A stretch of DNA of 64,000 nucleotides, from contig JAVKHP010000001.1 in assembly GCA_031459855.1 (NCBI GenBank), forward strand, positions 1-64,000, given 5' to 3'. Positions 57,885 through 64,000 of this stretch are shown piece after piece. How positions within the stretch are numbered: the stretch's first letter is position 1; each line of letters begins with the position of its first letter. Below the pieces are notes generated by a model. That model was not told where the DNA came from and searched no databases. It worked only from the letters and a program-made list of their open reading frames with translations. Source of the DNA: Armatimonadota bacterium. GTDB lineage: Bacteria; Sysuimicrobiota; Sysuimicrobiia; Sysuimicrobiales; Humicultoraceae. The position numbers and the translations under genes are program-made.

Positions 57885-58415
57885 CTACGCTCGTCCATCT
57901 CCGTGCCCGGCGCCCGGGACCTGCGCCAGTGCCGCTTCAGCCAGCAGGACGGCCACGTAGTCGTCGTAGGGCTCGGGTGGGGTCTGAAGGCTGCGAGGGA
58001 GCAGCCGGCGCCAGCCGCGCGGCGGATGCTCGTCGAAGTAGCGGGCGCGCGCACGCAGCGTCGTGCCCGCCTCGTCGACGAGGCGGTGGGGCACCCGGAG
58101 CACGCCCGCGAGGGCGCGCACCACGTCGGCCGCCCCGGTGCGGTCGCCGACGACCACCTCGGTGACAGCATGGCGGTCGATCCAGTCGCGCACGAGGGCG
58201 ACCAGGTCGCCCGTGGCCACCACGGCCCTGGCCAGCACCCGGCCCGGGGCGCAGACGGCAACGCCGCACTTCTGGCGGCCAGGGTCGATGGCCAGCACCA
58301 CGCGGGCGGCAGCCTCAGGCACCGCAGGCCGTCCGTCCACGGCGACAGCGGGCGCGCGGGGCAGGGCCCGCGACGGGCTGCTGGTGAACCTCGGTAGCCG
58401 GCCGCGTCCAGCCAT
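57885..58415 (-). CDS. YqgF/RuvX-like RNase H-fold protein
   Basis: 176 residues. After a 35-residue basic/Pro-rich leader, the core VLAIDPGRQKCGVAVC, VTEVVVGDRTGA, HRLVDEAGTTLRARARYF and PYDDYVAVLLAE gives acidic residues at the RNase H-fold positions, as in the YqgF Holliday-junction-resolvase-like family. The canonical pre-16S rRNA nuclease is shorter and more conserved, so this is a divergent relative. It is 57 bp after the TonB gene. Function unknown. Confidence 0.75.
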   Translation of the reverse strand: MAGRGRLPRFTSSPSRALPRAPAVAVDGRPAVPEAAARVVLAIDPGRQKCGVAVCAPGRVLARAVVATGDLVALVRDWIDRHAVTEVVVGDRTGAADVVRALAGVLRVPHRLVDEAGTTLRARARYFDEHPPRGWRRLLPRSLQTPPEPYDDYVAVLLAEAALAQVPGAGHGDGRA

Positions 58416-58472
58416 GGTGACAGCAGGCGCGCGGAGCAGGCGGTCTGGGCGCGGGCAACGCGCCGCGGCGGC

Positions 58473-59600
58473 TCACGGGCCGACGAACAGCACCCAGAGC
58501 AGCACCACGCTGTCGATCGCCACGCCGTCGCGGCGCGCGGGCAGGAACCGCCAGGCGCGCGCCGCGTCGAGCGCGGCGGCGTCGAGGGCCGCGTGGCCCG
58601 ACGACACGGCGACGGCCGCGGCGCCGACGGTGCCGTCGGCGCGCACGACGAGCCGCAGCCGCACGCGCGCGTCGGCGGCCAGAGCGCGCGCCGAAGCAAC
58701 GACACCGGGGGGGTCGACGACGATGCGGTAGGGCCCGGGATGGCGCGGGGGCGTGAGGTCGACCGGCACGGGTGGCGTGACCACGGGCGTGCGCGGCACG
58801 CCTGCAGATGATGGCGATGCCGGGAGGGGCTCAGGCGAACGACCGGCCGCCTGCCCGTCCGATGGCGCTCGGTGGTCGGACGTCGGCGACGGGCTCGTTG
58901 CCGATGTAGCCGCGTCGCCCGCCGACGCAGACCCGGCGCCGGAAGCATCCCCCCCACCAGAGGCAGATCCCCCATCAGAGGCAGACCCTACACCCGACGG
59001 TGCTTCGCTGGGCCCCGTCGGCGCATCGGACGCCCGCCCCACGGGTGGGGCCGGTGCGCCTTGCGCCCCCGGCGGCGCCGCCTCGGCCCCGCCCAGCGGA
59101 CGCGCAACGGCGGATGGTGCGGGGCCTTGCGTGACCAGGTTGCGGGCATCAGGCTCCGACGACCGCAGCGCAGCGGGCCGTTGCGGCGCAGGGCGGGCCG
59201 GCGGCCGTGCGCGGTGCGCGTCTGGAGCCACGGAGCCCGCGGCAGACTGTCGCCTGGTCAGCGGGTCCGGCTGGCGCGCGTGCGGTGCATCGGAACGGGG
59301 TAGGACCGAAGACCGGTACCGGACTGCTGCGGGACCAGGAAAGGGGATCGTGGCTGCGTCCACACCGCTGATGCCGGCTTCCTCGGCGTCCGTCGGACCA
59401 GCGCCAGGCACTGCGATGCCTCCCGGGGCGGGGCGGGCTGCGCTCGTCCCCGGCCCGGTGGTCGCGCGACCTGGCGCCGGCGGCACGCCCGGGCGCGCAC
59501 CGACGACCGCAGCCGCCACGGCCCCCAGGGCCGCGACCAGCAGGAGCGCCAGCAGCTGCGGCCGCCGCAGCGTCATCGGGCGCAACAAGGATCCACGCAC
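58473..59600 (-). CDS. TonB-family energy transducer
   Basis: About 375 residues. An N-terminal transmembrane anchor (LLALLLVAALGAVAAAVVGA) is followed by a 230-residue Pro/Ala/Ser/Gly-rich periplasm-spanning region and a C-terminal TonB domain (VRLRLVVRADGTVGAAAVAVSSGHAALDAAALDAARAWRF). It should couple inner-membrane proton motive force to the BtuB-like receptor of this cluster. No ExbB or ExbD genes are nearby. The start is either the GTG at 59600 or the ATG at 59576, neither with a good ribosome site. Confidence 0.85.
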   Translation of the reverse strand: MRGSLLRPMTLRRPQLLALLLVAALGAVAAAVVGARPGVPPAPGRATTGPGTSAARPAPGGIAVPGAGPTDAEEAGISGVDAATIPFPGPAAVRYRSSVLPRSDAPHARQPDPLTRRQSAAGSVAPDAHRARPPARPAPQRPAALRSSEPDARNLVTQGPAPSAVARPLGGAEAAPPGAQGAPAPPVGRASDAPTGPSEAPSGVGSASDGGSASGGGDASGAGSASAGDAATSATSPSPTSDHRAPSDGQAAGRSPEPLPASPSSAGVPRTPVVTPPVPVDLTPPRHPGPYRIVVDPPGVVASARALAADARVRLRLVVRADGTVGAAAVAVSSGHAALDAAALDAARAWRFLPARRDGVAIDSVVLLWVLFVGP

Positions 59601-59659
59601 CGTAGCCGCACCTGCAGCCGCCTCGACGTCGCCCGCCTGCCGCGGCCGAGCCCGCGCAC

Positions 59660-60187
59660 TCAGACCCGGCCGGGCTGCGTGCGGCCCTGGGCCGCCGCCA
59701 GCCCCCGCGCCAGCAGCGCGTAGCCGCCAAACAGCAGCAGCGCGTAGGCGGCGTCACCGAGCAGGGTGTTCCGGAAGAACGGGATCGCCGCCACGTACGC
59801 CGCCACGAGCCCGGCCGCCGTGCGCGGGTAGAGCCCGCCCAGCGCCCACACGCCGAAGTTGGTGACGACGAAGAACAGCAGCGACCCCGCCAACGTCGCG
59901 GCCGCCACGCGCATTGGCGTGATGCGCCCGGCCAGGCGCGTGCCGATCCACACGATCAGCGCGAACGCCCCGTAGACGACCGGCAGCAGGGCGTGGAGGC
60001 CCAGCACCAGGTCGCTCGCGAGCATGGCGGCCAGCGGCACGAGGAGCGCCAGCCGCCGGTCGGCCAGGTGCGCACCGCCGAAGAGCGCCATGGCGGCGAT
60101 GGGCGTCACGTTGGGCGGGTGGGGCAGCAGCCGGGTCGCCGCCGCGGCCCCGATCAGCCCCGCGATCACGATCCACCGGGTCTGCAT
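59660..60187 (-). CDS. DUF6580-family putative membrane transport protein
   Basis: 175 residues with about six transmembrane helices. The N-terminus RLLPHPPNVTPIAAMALFGGAH and the later FVVTNFGVWAL and PFFRNTLLGDAAYALLLFGGYALL are typical of the DUF6580 putative transporters. The ATG at 60187 has a very strong AGGAGGAGG 6 nt upstream, and an open frame continues 5' into a PP-loop remnant. It lies behind a B12 riboswitch and BtuB-like receptor and upstream of tonB, so it may be the inner-membrane step of B12 or precursor uptake, much as the solitary S-component BtuM is (inference). Confidence 0.75.
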   Translation of the reverse strand: MQTRWIVIAGLIGAAAATRLLPHPPNVTPIAAMALFGGAHLADRRLALLVPLAAMLASDLVLGLHALLPVVYGAFALIVWIGTRLAGRITPMRVAAATLAGSLLFFVVTNFGVWALGGLYPRTAAGLVAAYVAAIPFFRNTLLGDAAYALLLFGGYALLARGLAAAQGRTQPGRV

Positions 60188-60286
60188 GCGTTTCCTCCTC
60201 CTCTCGGGGTCCTTTCGCAGTTCGACCAGCGCCAGGACCGAGTCCTTGCCGCCGCTCCAGGAGAGGACGACCAGCGTCCTGGCCAT
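60188..60286 (-). pseudogene. Truncated start of a PP-loop (ATP pyrophosphatase) gene
   Basis: The ATG at 60286 overlaps the receptor stop (TGATG) and encodes about 33 residues including VLSWSGGKDSVLALVELRKD, the diagnostic P-loop of Dph6-like ATP pyrophosphatases that are often found beside btuB genes. It then runs in frame into the DUF6580 gene without the rest of the PP-loop domain. Either the gene was deleted down to its start or the product is a fusion leader. Confidence 0.65.
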
Positions 60287-62124
60287 CAGAACCGCGTCCC
60301 GTACGAGACGAACACGGTGCGGCCGGGCGCCGGAAAGCCGTGCACCGGCTCGTAGGCCACGTCCAGCAGGTTGTCCACTCCCACCTGCCAGGTGCCGGCG
60401 GGCGTGGTGACGGTGTACCGCAGCCCGAGCACCGTGTAGGCCGGCAGCACGACAGGCGTTGCCGGGAACGTGGAGAAGTCGAGGTCGGCTCGCGCGTCTG
60501 CATAGACCGCCAGCAGGCTCAGCGTCGCGTCAGGCCGGACCGTCCAGTGCAGTGTGGCGGCGGCGCTCCAGGCCGGGACGCGGATCAGCGGCGCGCCGGT
60601 CGCGTCGCGGCCGTTGGTGGCGGTGACGTGGGCCCGCACCGCGAGCCCTGGCGCCAGCCGGCCCTCGAGCTCGGCGGAGGCGCCCGTGATCGACGCGCGG
60701 TCGACGTTGACGGGCGGGCAGCCAGACCGGATCAGATCGGTGGCCGCCGTGGCCCAGGCCACGACCCGCCCTACGAGCTGCGGCGCGAGCGTGCGCTCCA
60801 CGCCGACGTCGGCCGCCCAGGCCCGCTCGGGGACCAGCGCCGGATTGCTGCACCCCGGGAAGAAGAGCAGCAGGAACGACGGCCCGCGAAACGTGCGGCC
60901 CACCGCGGCCCGCAGCGTGGTGCGGTCGTCCAGCTGCCGCACCAGCCCCAGGCGGGGGTTGAGCTGGCTGCCGTAGACGCTGTGGAGATCGAACCGGAGG
61001 CCGGTCGACAGCAGGGTCGCCGGGCCCAGGGCCCGGTCGCTTGCGACGTAGAGGGCACCCACCCAGGCGTCCTGCAGGAGCGTGCTGGAGCCAAACGGCG
61101 AGCTGGACCGCATGTCCACCGCATGGCGCTGGACTTCCCAGCCGGCGGTGAGCACGTGGGCGGGCGTGCGCGACCACACCGCCTGCCCCTCGAGGCCGAG
61201 GGCGGTCGCGCGCGTGCGCGTGGTCAGCGCGAAGGCCGCGTCGGTGAACGTGATGTCGTCGACCAGCCCCCACGCCCGCAGCGTGCGCGCGGCCGACCCG
61301 TCGAGGCGCCAGCGCGCATCGACCACGGTGCGGCCCGTCAGCTGCCGGGCCAGCGGCGAGGGGAACGCCGTGGACCCTGGGACGCCCTGGTCGGCCGCGA
61401 AGTGCGACAGGCCCAGCGAGAACGTGCGCCCCGCGTCGAGGTCGAAGGTGAGCCGCCCGGCCAGCGTCGAGCCGGCGTAGTCGCTGTTGGCCCGGAAGCC
61501 CTGGCTGCGGTCGTGCACCGCGTCCAGCCGCAGGCTGGCGCGCTCCCGCCGCCAGCCGACGGCGAGCGTCGCGTGCGCAGTGCCCTGGGTCCCGACGCCA
61601 GCGCGCGCCGCGGTGCCCGGGGCGCGCCGCGTGACGATGTTCACCACACCGCCGAGCGCGCCGCTCCCGTAGATGGCGGAGAACGGCCCGCGCAGCACCT
61701 CGATGCGCTCGACGAGGTCGATGGGGATCGTCTGGAGCTGGGCCAGACCCTGCGCGGGGCTGTTGAGGGGTACCCCGTCCAGCAGCACCAGGGTATGCGC
61801 GGACGCGGTGCCGCGGATACTGATCTCCTGCAGCGCCCCGGGGCCACCGAAGCCCCGCACGTAGACCTCGGGCAGGTAGGCCAGCGCCTCGCCCACGGTG
61901 CGCACCCCCAGGCGCGCCAGCTCGGCGGCGGTCACCACCGACACGCTCGCCGGGGTGGCGCTGCGGGGCTGCGGGCGCCGGCCGGGCACGACGACGTCGG
62001 GTAGCTCGAACACCGGGGGTTCCTGCGCGGCGCCCGTCGAGATGGCGAAGAGCGGGAGCGTCAAGACAGTCATCAAAACGAGCACGGCGGCCCCACGGGC
62101 CGCCACGCGACGAGCGAGGATCAC
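60286..62124 (-). CDS. btuB: BtuB-like TonB-dependent outer-membrane receptor
   Basis: A 612-residue receptor for vitamin B12 or related corrinoids. A signal peptide is followed by a TonB box region (about 38-47), the plug domain (SVVTAAELARLGVRTVGEALAYLPEV, ISIRGTASAHTLVLLDGVPLN, VERIEVLRGPFSAIYGSGALGGVVNI, about 60-165) and a 22-strand type barrel ending in YGTRF. The GTG at 62124 follows GGAGGTGGGCAGGAC. A cobalamin riboswitch lies 47 bp upstream, which identifies the substrate class. Its stop overlaps the next ATG by one base. Confidence 0.95.
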   Translation of the reverse strand: MILARRVAARGAAVLVLMTVLTLPLFAISTGAAQEPPVFELPDVVVPGRRPQPRSATPASVSVVTAAELARLGVRTVGEALAYLPEVYVRGFGGPGALQEISIRGTASAHTLVLLDGVPLNSPAQGLAQLQTIPIDLVERIEVLRGPFSAIYGSGALGGVVNIVTRRAPGTAARAGVGTQGTAHATLAVGWRRERASLRLDAVHDRSQGFRANSDYAGSTLAGRLTFDLDAGRTFSLGLSHFAADQGVPGSTAFPSPLARQLTGRTVVDARWRLDGSAARTLRAWGLVDDITFTDAAFALTTRTRATALGLEGQAVWSRTPAHVLTAGWEVQRHAVDMRSSSPFGSSTLLQDAWVGALYVASDRALGPATLLSTGLRFDLHSVYGSQLNPRLGLVRQLDDRTTLRAAVGRTFRGPSFLLLFFPGCSNPALVPERAWAADVGVERTLAPQLVGRVVAWATAATDLIRSGCPPVNVDRASITGASAELEGRLAPGLAVRAHVTATNGRDATGAPLIRVPAWSAAATLHWTVRPDATLSLLAVYADARADLDFSTFPATPVVLPAYTVLGLRYTVTTPAGTWQVGVDNLLDVAYEPVHGFPAPGRTVFVSYGTRF

Positions 62125-62170
62125 GTCCTGCCCACCTCCTCTGCCTCGAAGGCGTGCGGCATCGGCGCAG

Positions 62171-62333
62171 GCAGGTCTTCTGGCTTCGGATCATCGCCCG
62201 CAGCCGGCCTTCCCGGGATGCCTCCCAGTGGCCAGCACACCGATGGCTGCCGGGCTCTCCGTCACAGCGGCGGGACCGCGCCGGACTCTCCCCAGCGGGG
62301 GATCACCGGACTTCCCTATTCTGACGGGGCCAT
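62171..62333 (-). promoter_or_regulatory. Cobalamin riboswitch upstream of btuB
   Basis: Reading the minus strand, the conserved blocks occur in order: GGGAAGTCCGGTG, GCGGTCCCGCCGCTGTGACGG, GCCACTG, GGGAAGGCC, GATGATCC and the B12 box AAGCCAGAAGACCTGCC (62170-62186). CCTGCC of the box can pair with GGCAGG just before the btuB start, so B12 binding could block translation (inference). Confidence 0.95.
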
Positions 62334-62507
62334 CGTGCACGGCCCCGTCCACCTGCGCCGCCTCGTCTGGAGTTGTCGCCTGGCCTATTCGCGCCGCCCG
62401 TCCCGACTCCTGCTGCGCCCACGCTGGCGGCCAAGGCCCCAGCGCCACCTGGCGCGGCGGCACGCGTGCGACGGTGGCGCCCGTCGCCTGCACAGACGCG
62501 CCAGCGG

Positions 62508-63416
62508 TCAGGGCCGCAGCGCAAAGCCCACGACGAGCGGCATCTCGGTGGTCACGTCGCGCCGGACGACCACGTCGACCCGCACCTCGCCGCCGCGCCG
62601 CAGGATCTCGGTGACGGCCCGGCGGTGCTCGTCGACGTCCACCTGCGTCGGGGGCGGATCGGTGATGCGGGCAAACGGCGGCGACAGCAGCCGCGACGCG
62701 GCCCCCTCGGTCACCCGGTCCACCAGGGCGAGGAGTTCGAGCCCCACCCGCTCCCGTCCGAGTCGCGCGTCGATCACCCCGCTGCCCAGGCGGGTGCCGG
62801 CCCGGTAGGCCAGGACGCGATCGTGGCGCATGACGAAGACGCGCAGCGCCTCACCCCGCAGCGTGTTCTCGGCGGCGACGATGCGCACGATGGTCTCGCC
62901 GCGGCGGCTGGCCACCAGGCGGGCGATCGCCTCCCAGGTGACGTTGGGCGGGTCGAGGATCAGCACCGCGCCGCTCACCAGATCGGGCGCGATCCCCTTG
63001 GCCACCGCCAGGTCCACGGCGCGCAGGCGCATGGCGTCCAGCCGCGCCTGGATCTCTTCCAGGGGCCGCCGGCCGTCGATGACGTCCCGCAGCACCTCCT
63101 GGGCGCGCAGGTACGCGATGTCGCCCTGCTTGATCTGCTCGAGCCGGGCTTCGGCCTGCCGGATCTGCTCGCGCAGCTCGTTCAGGTGGAACAGGCCGGT
63201 GCGCGCGTCGCTGGACGCCAGCAGGATCGCCACGACGGTCACGACGGTGGTGAGCACGCCGGTCGCCACGGTGATGAGCTGGGCGGTGTGGCGGGGCCGC
63301 AGGCCGAACAGGCTGAGCCGGCGCCGGCCCGTGGCGCGGCCCACGGCGTTGCCGACGTAGGCGATGACGCCGCCGGCGACGATCAGGATGGGGAGCAGGA
63401 TCAGCCCGAACTCCAC
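62508..63416 (-). CDS. DUF3084 domain protein
   Basis: 302 residues. Two N-terminal transmembrane helices (VEFGLILLPILIVAGGVIAYVG and LITVATGVLTTVVTVVAILLA), a helical coiled segment (LNELREQIRQAEARLEQIK) and a soluble C-terminal region with ETIVRIVAAENTLRGEAL and VRVDVVVRRDVTT, as in DUF3084 proteins of Cyanobacteria and Deinococcus. Function is unknown; a membrane-associated structural role is likely. The GTG at 63416 has GGAGG 4 nt upstream. Confidence 0.85.
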   Translation of the reverse strand: MEFGLILLPILIVAGGVIAYVGNAVGRATGRRRLSLFGLRPRHTAQLITVATGVLTTVVTVVAILLASSDARTGLFHLNELREQIRQAEARLEQIKQGDIAYLRAQEVLRDVIDGRRPLEEIQARLDAMRLRAVDLAVAKGIAPDLVSGAVLILDPPNVTWEAIARLVASRRGETIVRIVAAENTLRGEALRVFVMRHDRVLAYRAGTRLGSGVIDARLGRERVGLELLALVDRVTEGAASRLLSPPFARITDPPPTQVDVDEHRRAVTEILRRGGEVRVDVVVRRDVTTEMPLVVGFALRP

Positions 63417-63462
63417 AGGTCCTCCCCGTACTGTCGCCAGACGCCGTCGCGCACCCGCACGC

Positions 63463-64000
63463 TCACGGTCGCCGTGGGGCACCGGACGGTGCGCCGGCGC
63501 AGGGCGCCGGGCCGTCCTTCCGCAAGAGGAACAGCGTTCCCTCCCGGCCGACGGCCCGCACGCGCGGGGGCAGCCCGCTGGCGAACCACGCGCGATAGAC
63601 GCCCTCGGGCACGACGAGGAACAGCCGGGGATGGCGGCACAGGGCCTGCGCCAGGTCGTGGCGCGTGGCCAGGAACTGCACGGGCCGGCCGGCATAGTAG
63701 ACGAGCGAGGGCGCCGTGCGCATCTGGACGGCGGCGAGCCCGTCGCCCGGGTGCATCAGGACGCGCAGGCGCGCCGCCAGGCGAGGGATCGGGCGGTGCT
63801 GCTCGACCGCCGGCAGCGTGCCGTGCACGATGACGGGCACCGCCACCACCAGCGTGAGCAGCAGCGCGCCGAGCGCGGCCTGTCGGCGCCCCGCCGCGGC
63901 CAGGGCCGCCGCGCCGAGCGGGCCGGCCGCGAGCACCCCCAGGGCGGGCGTGAGTGCTGCGCGCAGGGCCGCGGTCTCGGTCGGGTACTGTCGGAGCCCG
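63463..64000 (-). CDS. C-terminal part of a membrane glycosyltransferase (GT39-like)
   Basis: 179 codons open to the right edge, so the start is outside the window. It has hydrophobic helices (about 30-70 of the part seen), then a soluble domain: HGTLPAVEQHRPIPRLA, TAPSLVYYAGRPVQFLA and VVPEGVYRAWFA, which match the C-terminal domains of ArnT/PMT-like glycosyltransferases. It is similar in plan to the gene at 36419 but not close in sequence. It lies 46 bp upstream of the DUF3084 gene on the same strand. Assignment rests on the tail only. Confidence 0.65.
   Translation of the reverse strand, partial: GLRQYPTETAALRAALTPALGVLAAGPLGAAALAAAGRRQAALGALLLTLVVAVPVIVHGTLPAVEQHRPIPRLAARLRVLMHPGDGLAAVQMRTAPSLVYYAGRPVQFLATRHDLAQALCRHPRLFLVVPEGVYRAWFASGLPPRVRAVGREGTLFLLRKDGPAPCAGAPSGAPRRP

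Noticed and set aside
60188-60286. A full PP-loop ATPase gene
   Set aside because: Only about 33 residues of the domain exist; the sequence continues directly as DUF6580.

Overview
The window is about 70% GC and densely coded. It is tiled mainly by minus-strand operons, many joined by 1-8 bp stop/start overlaps and many starting with GTG. Several features point to a diderm (two-membrane) bacterium: an S-layer-homology porin ending in an aromatic residue, a TonB-dependent receptor with a TonB protein, and three peptide-binding proteins whose signal peptides lack a lipobox cysteine. SLH-anchored porins are known from diderm Terrabacteria such as Deinococcus-Thermus, Cyanobacteria, Synergistota, Armatimonadota and related candidate phyla, so I infer a deep-branching, high-GC lineage of that kind. 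No 16S gene is present and I cannot name a genus. GatCAB is encoded.

Layout. 1-5.2 kb: 5' part of tuf with tRNA-Thr, a membrane sensor histidine kinase divergent from a receiver-GGDEF protein, and tRNAs Leu(TAA), Cys and Gly. 5.2-16.5 kb: a DNA repair and replication operon, polA-coaE-uvrB-uvrA-uvrC, ending in an ABC-2 type ATPase. 16.5-27.6 kb: tRNA-Leu(CAA), then gatC-gatA-gatB, a TrmA/RlmD-like protein that has lost its catalytic motifs, dnaE, a TlpA-like thioredoxin, a DUF881 protein and a FAD-dependent reductase. 27.7-36.1 kb: a full oligopeptide ABC operon with two binding proteins, preceded by an excisionase-type HTH regulator. 36.4-41.8 kb: a second peptide binding protein with two permeases but no ATPases, plus a GT39-type glycosyltransferase.

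42.1-45.4 kb: a PcrA/UvrD helicase interrupted by a 370-residue intein exactly after GDDDQ. This is the most striking element of the window. The intein lacks LAGLIDADG motifs and carries an unassigned middle domain. 45.5-48.9 kb: purine genes hpt-guaB3-guaA behind a near-consensus promoter that contains a palindrome. 49.0-51.6 kb: pyrimidine genes pyrD-pyrF-pyrE. 51.8-57.7 kb: envelope and miscellaneous genes (small lipoprotein, SLH porin, ICMT-like methyltransferase, Uma2 endonuclease, FG-GAP propeller protein). 57.9-62.3 kb: a cobalamin cluster made of a B12 riboswitch, a BtuB-like receptor, a truncated PP-loop ATPase start, a DUF6580 membrane protein, a TonB protein and a YqgF-like nuclease-fold protein. 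62.5-64 kb: a DUF3084 protein and the C-terminus of a second membrane glycosyltransferase.

Functionally the window links nucleotide-excision repair, replication, nucleotide synthesis and salvage, tRNA amidation, peptide import and B12 import. No insertion sequence, prophage or CRISPR array was seen. The clearest selfish element is the intein.
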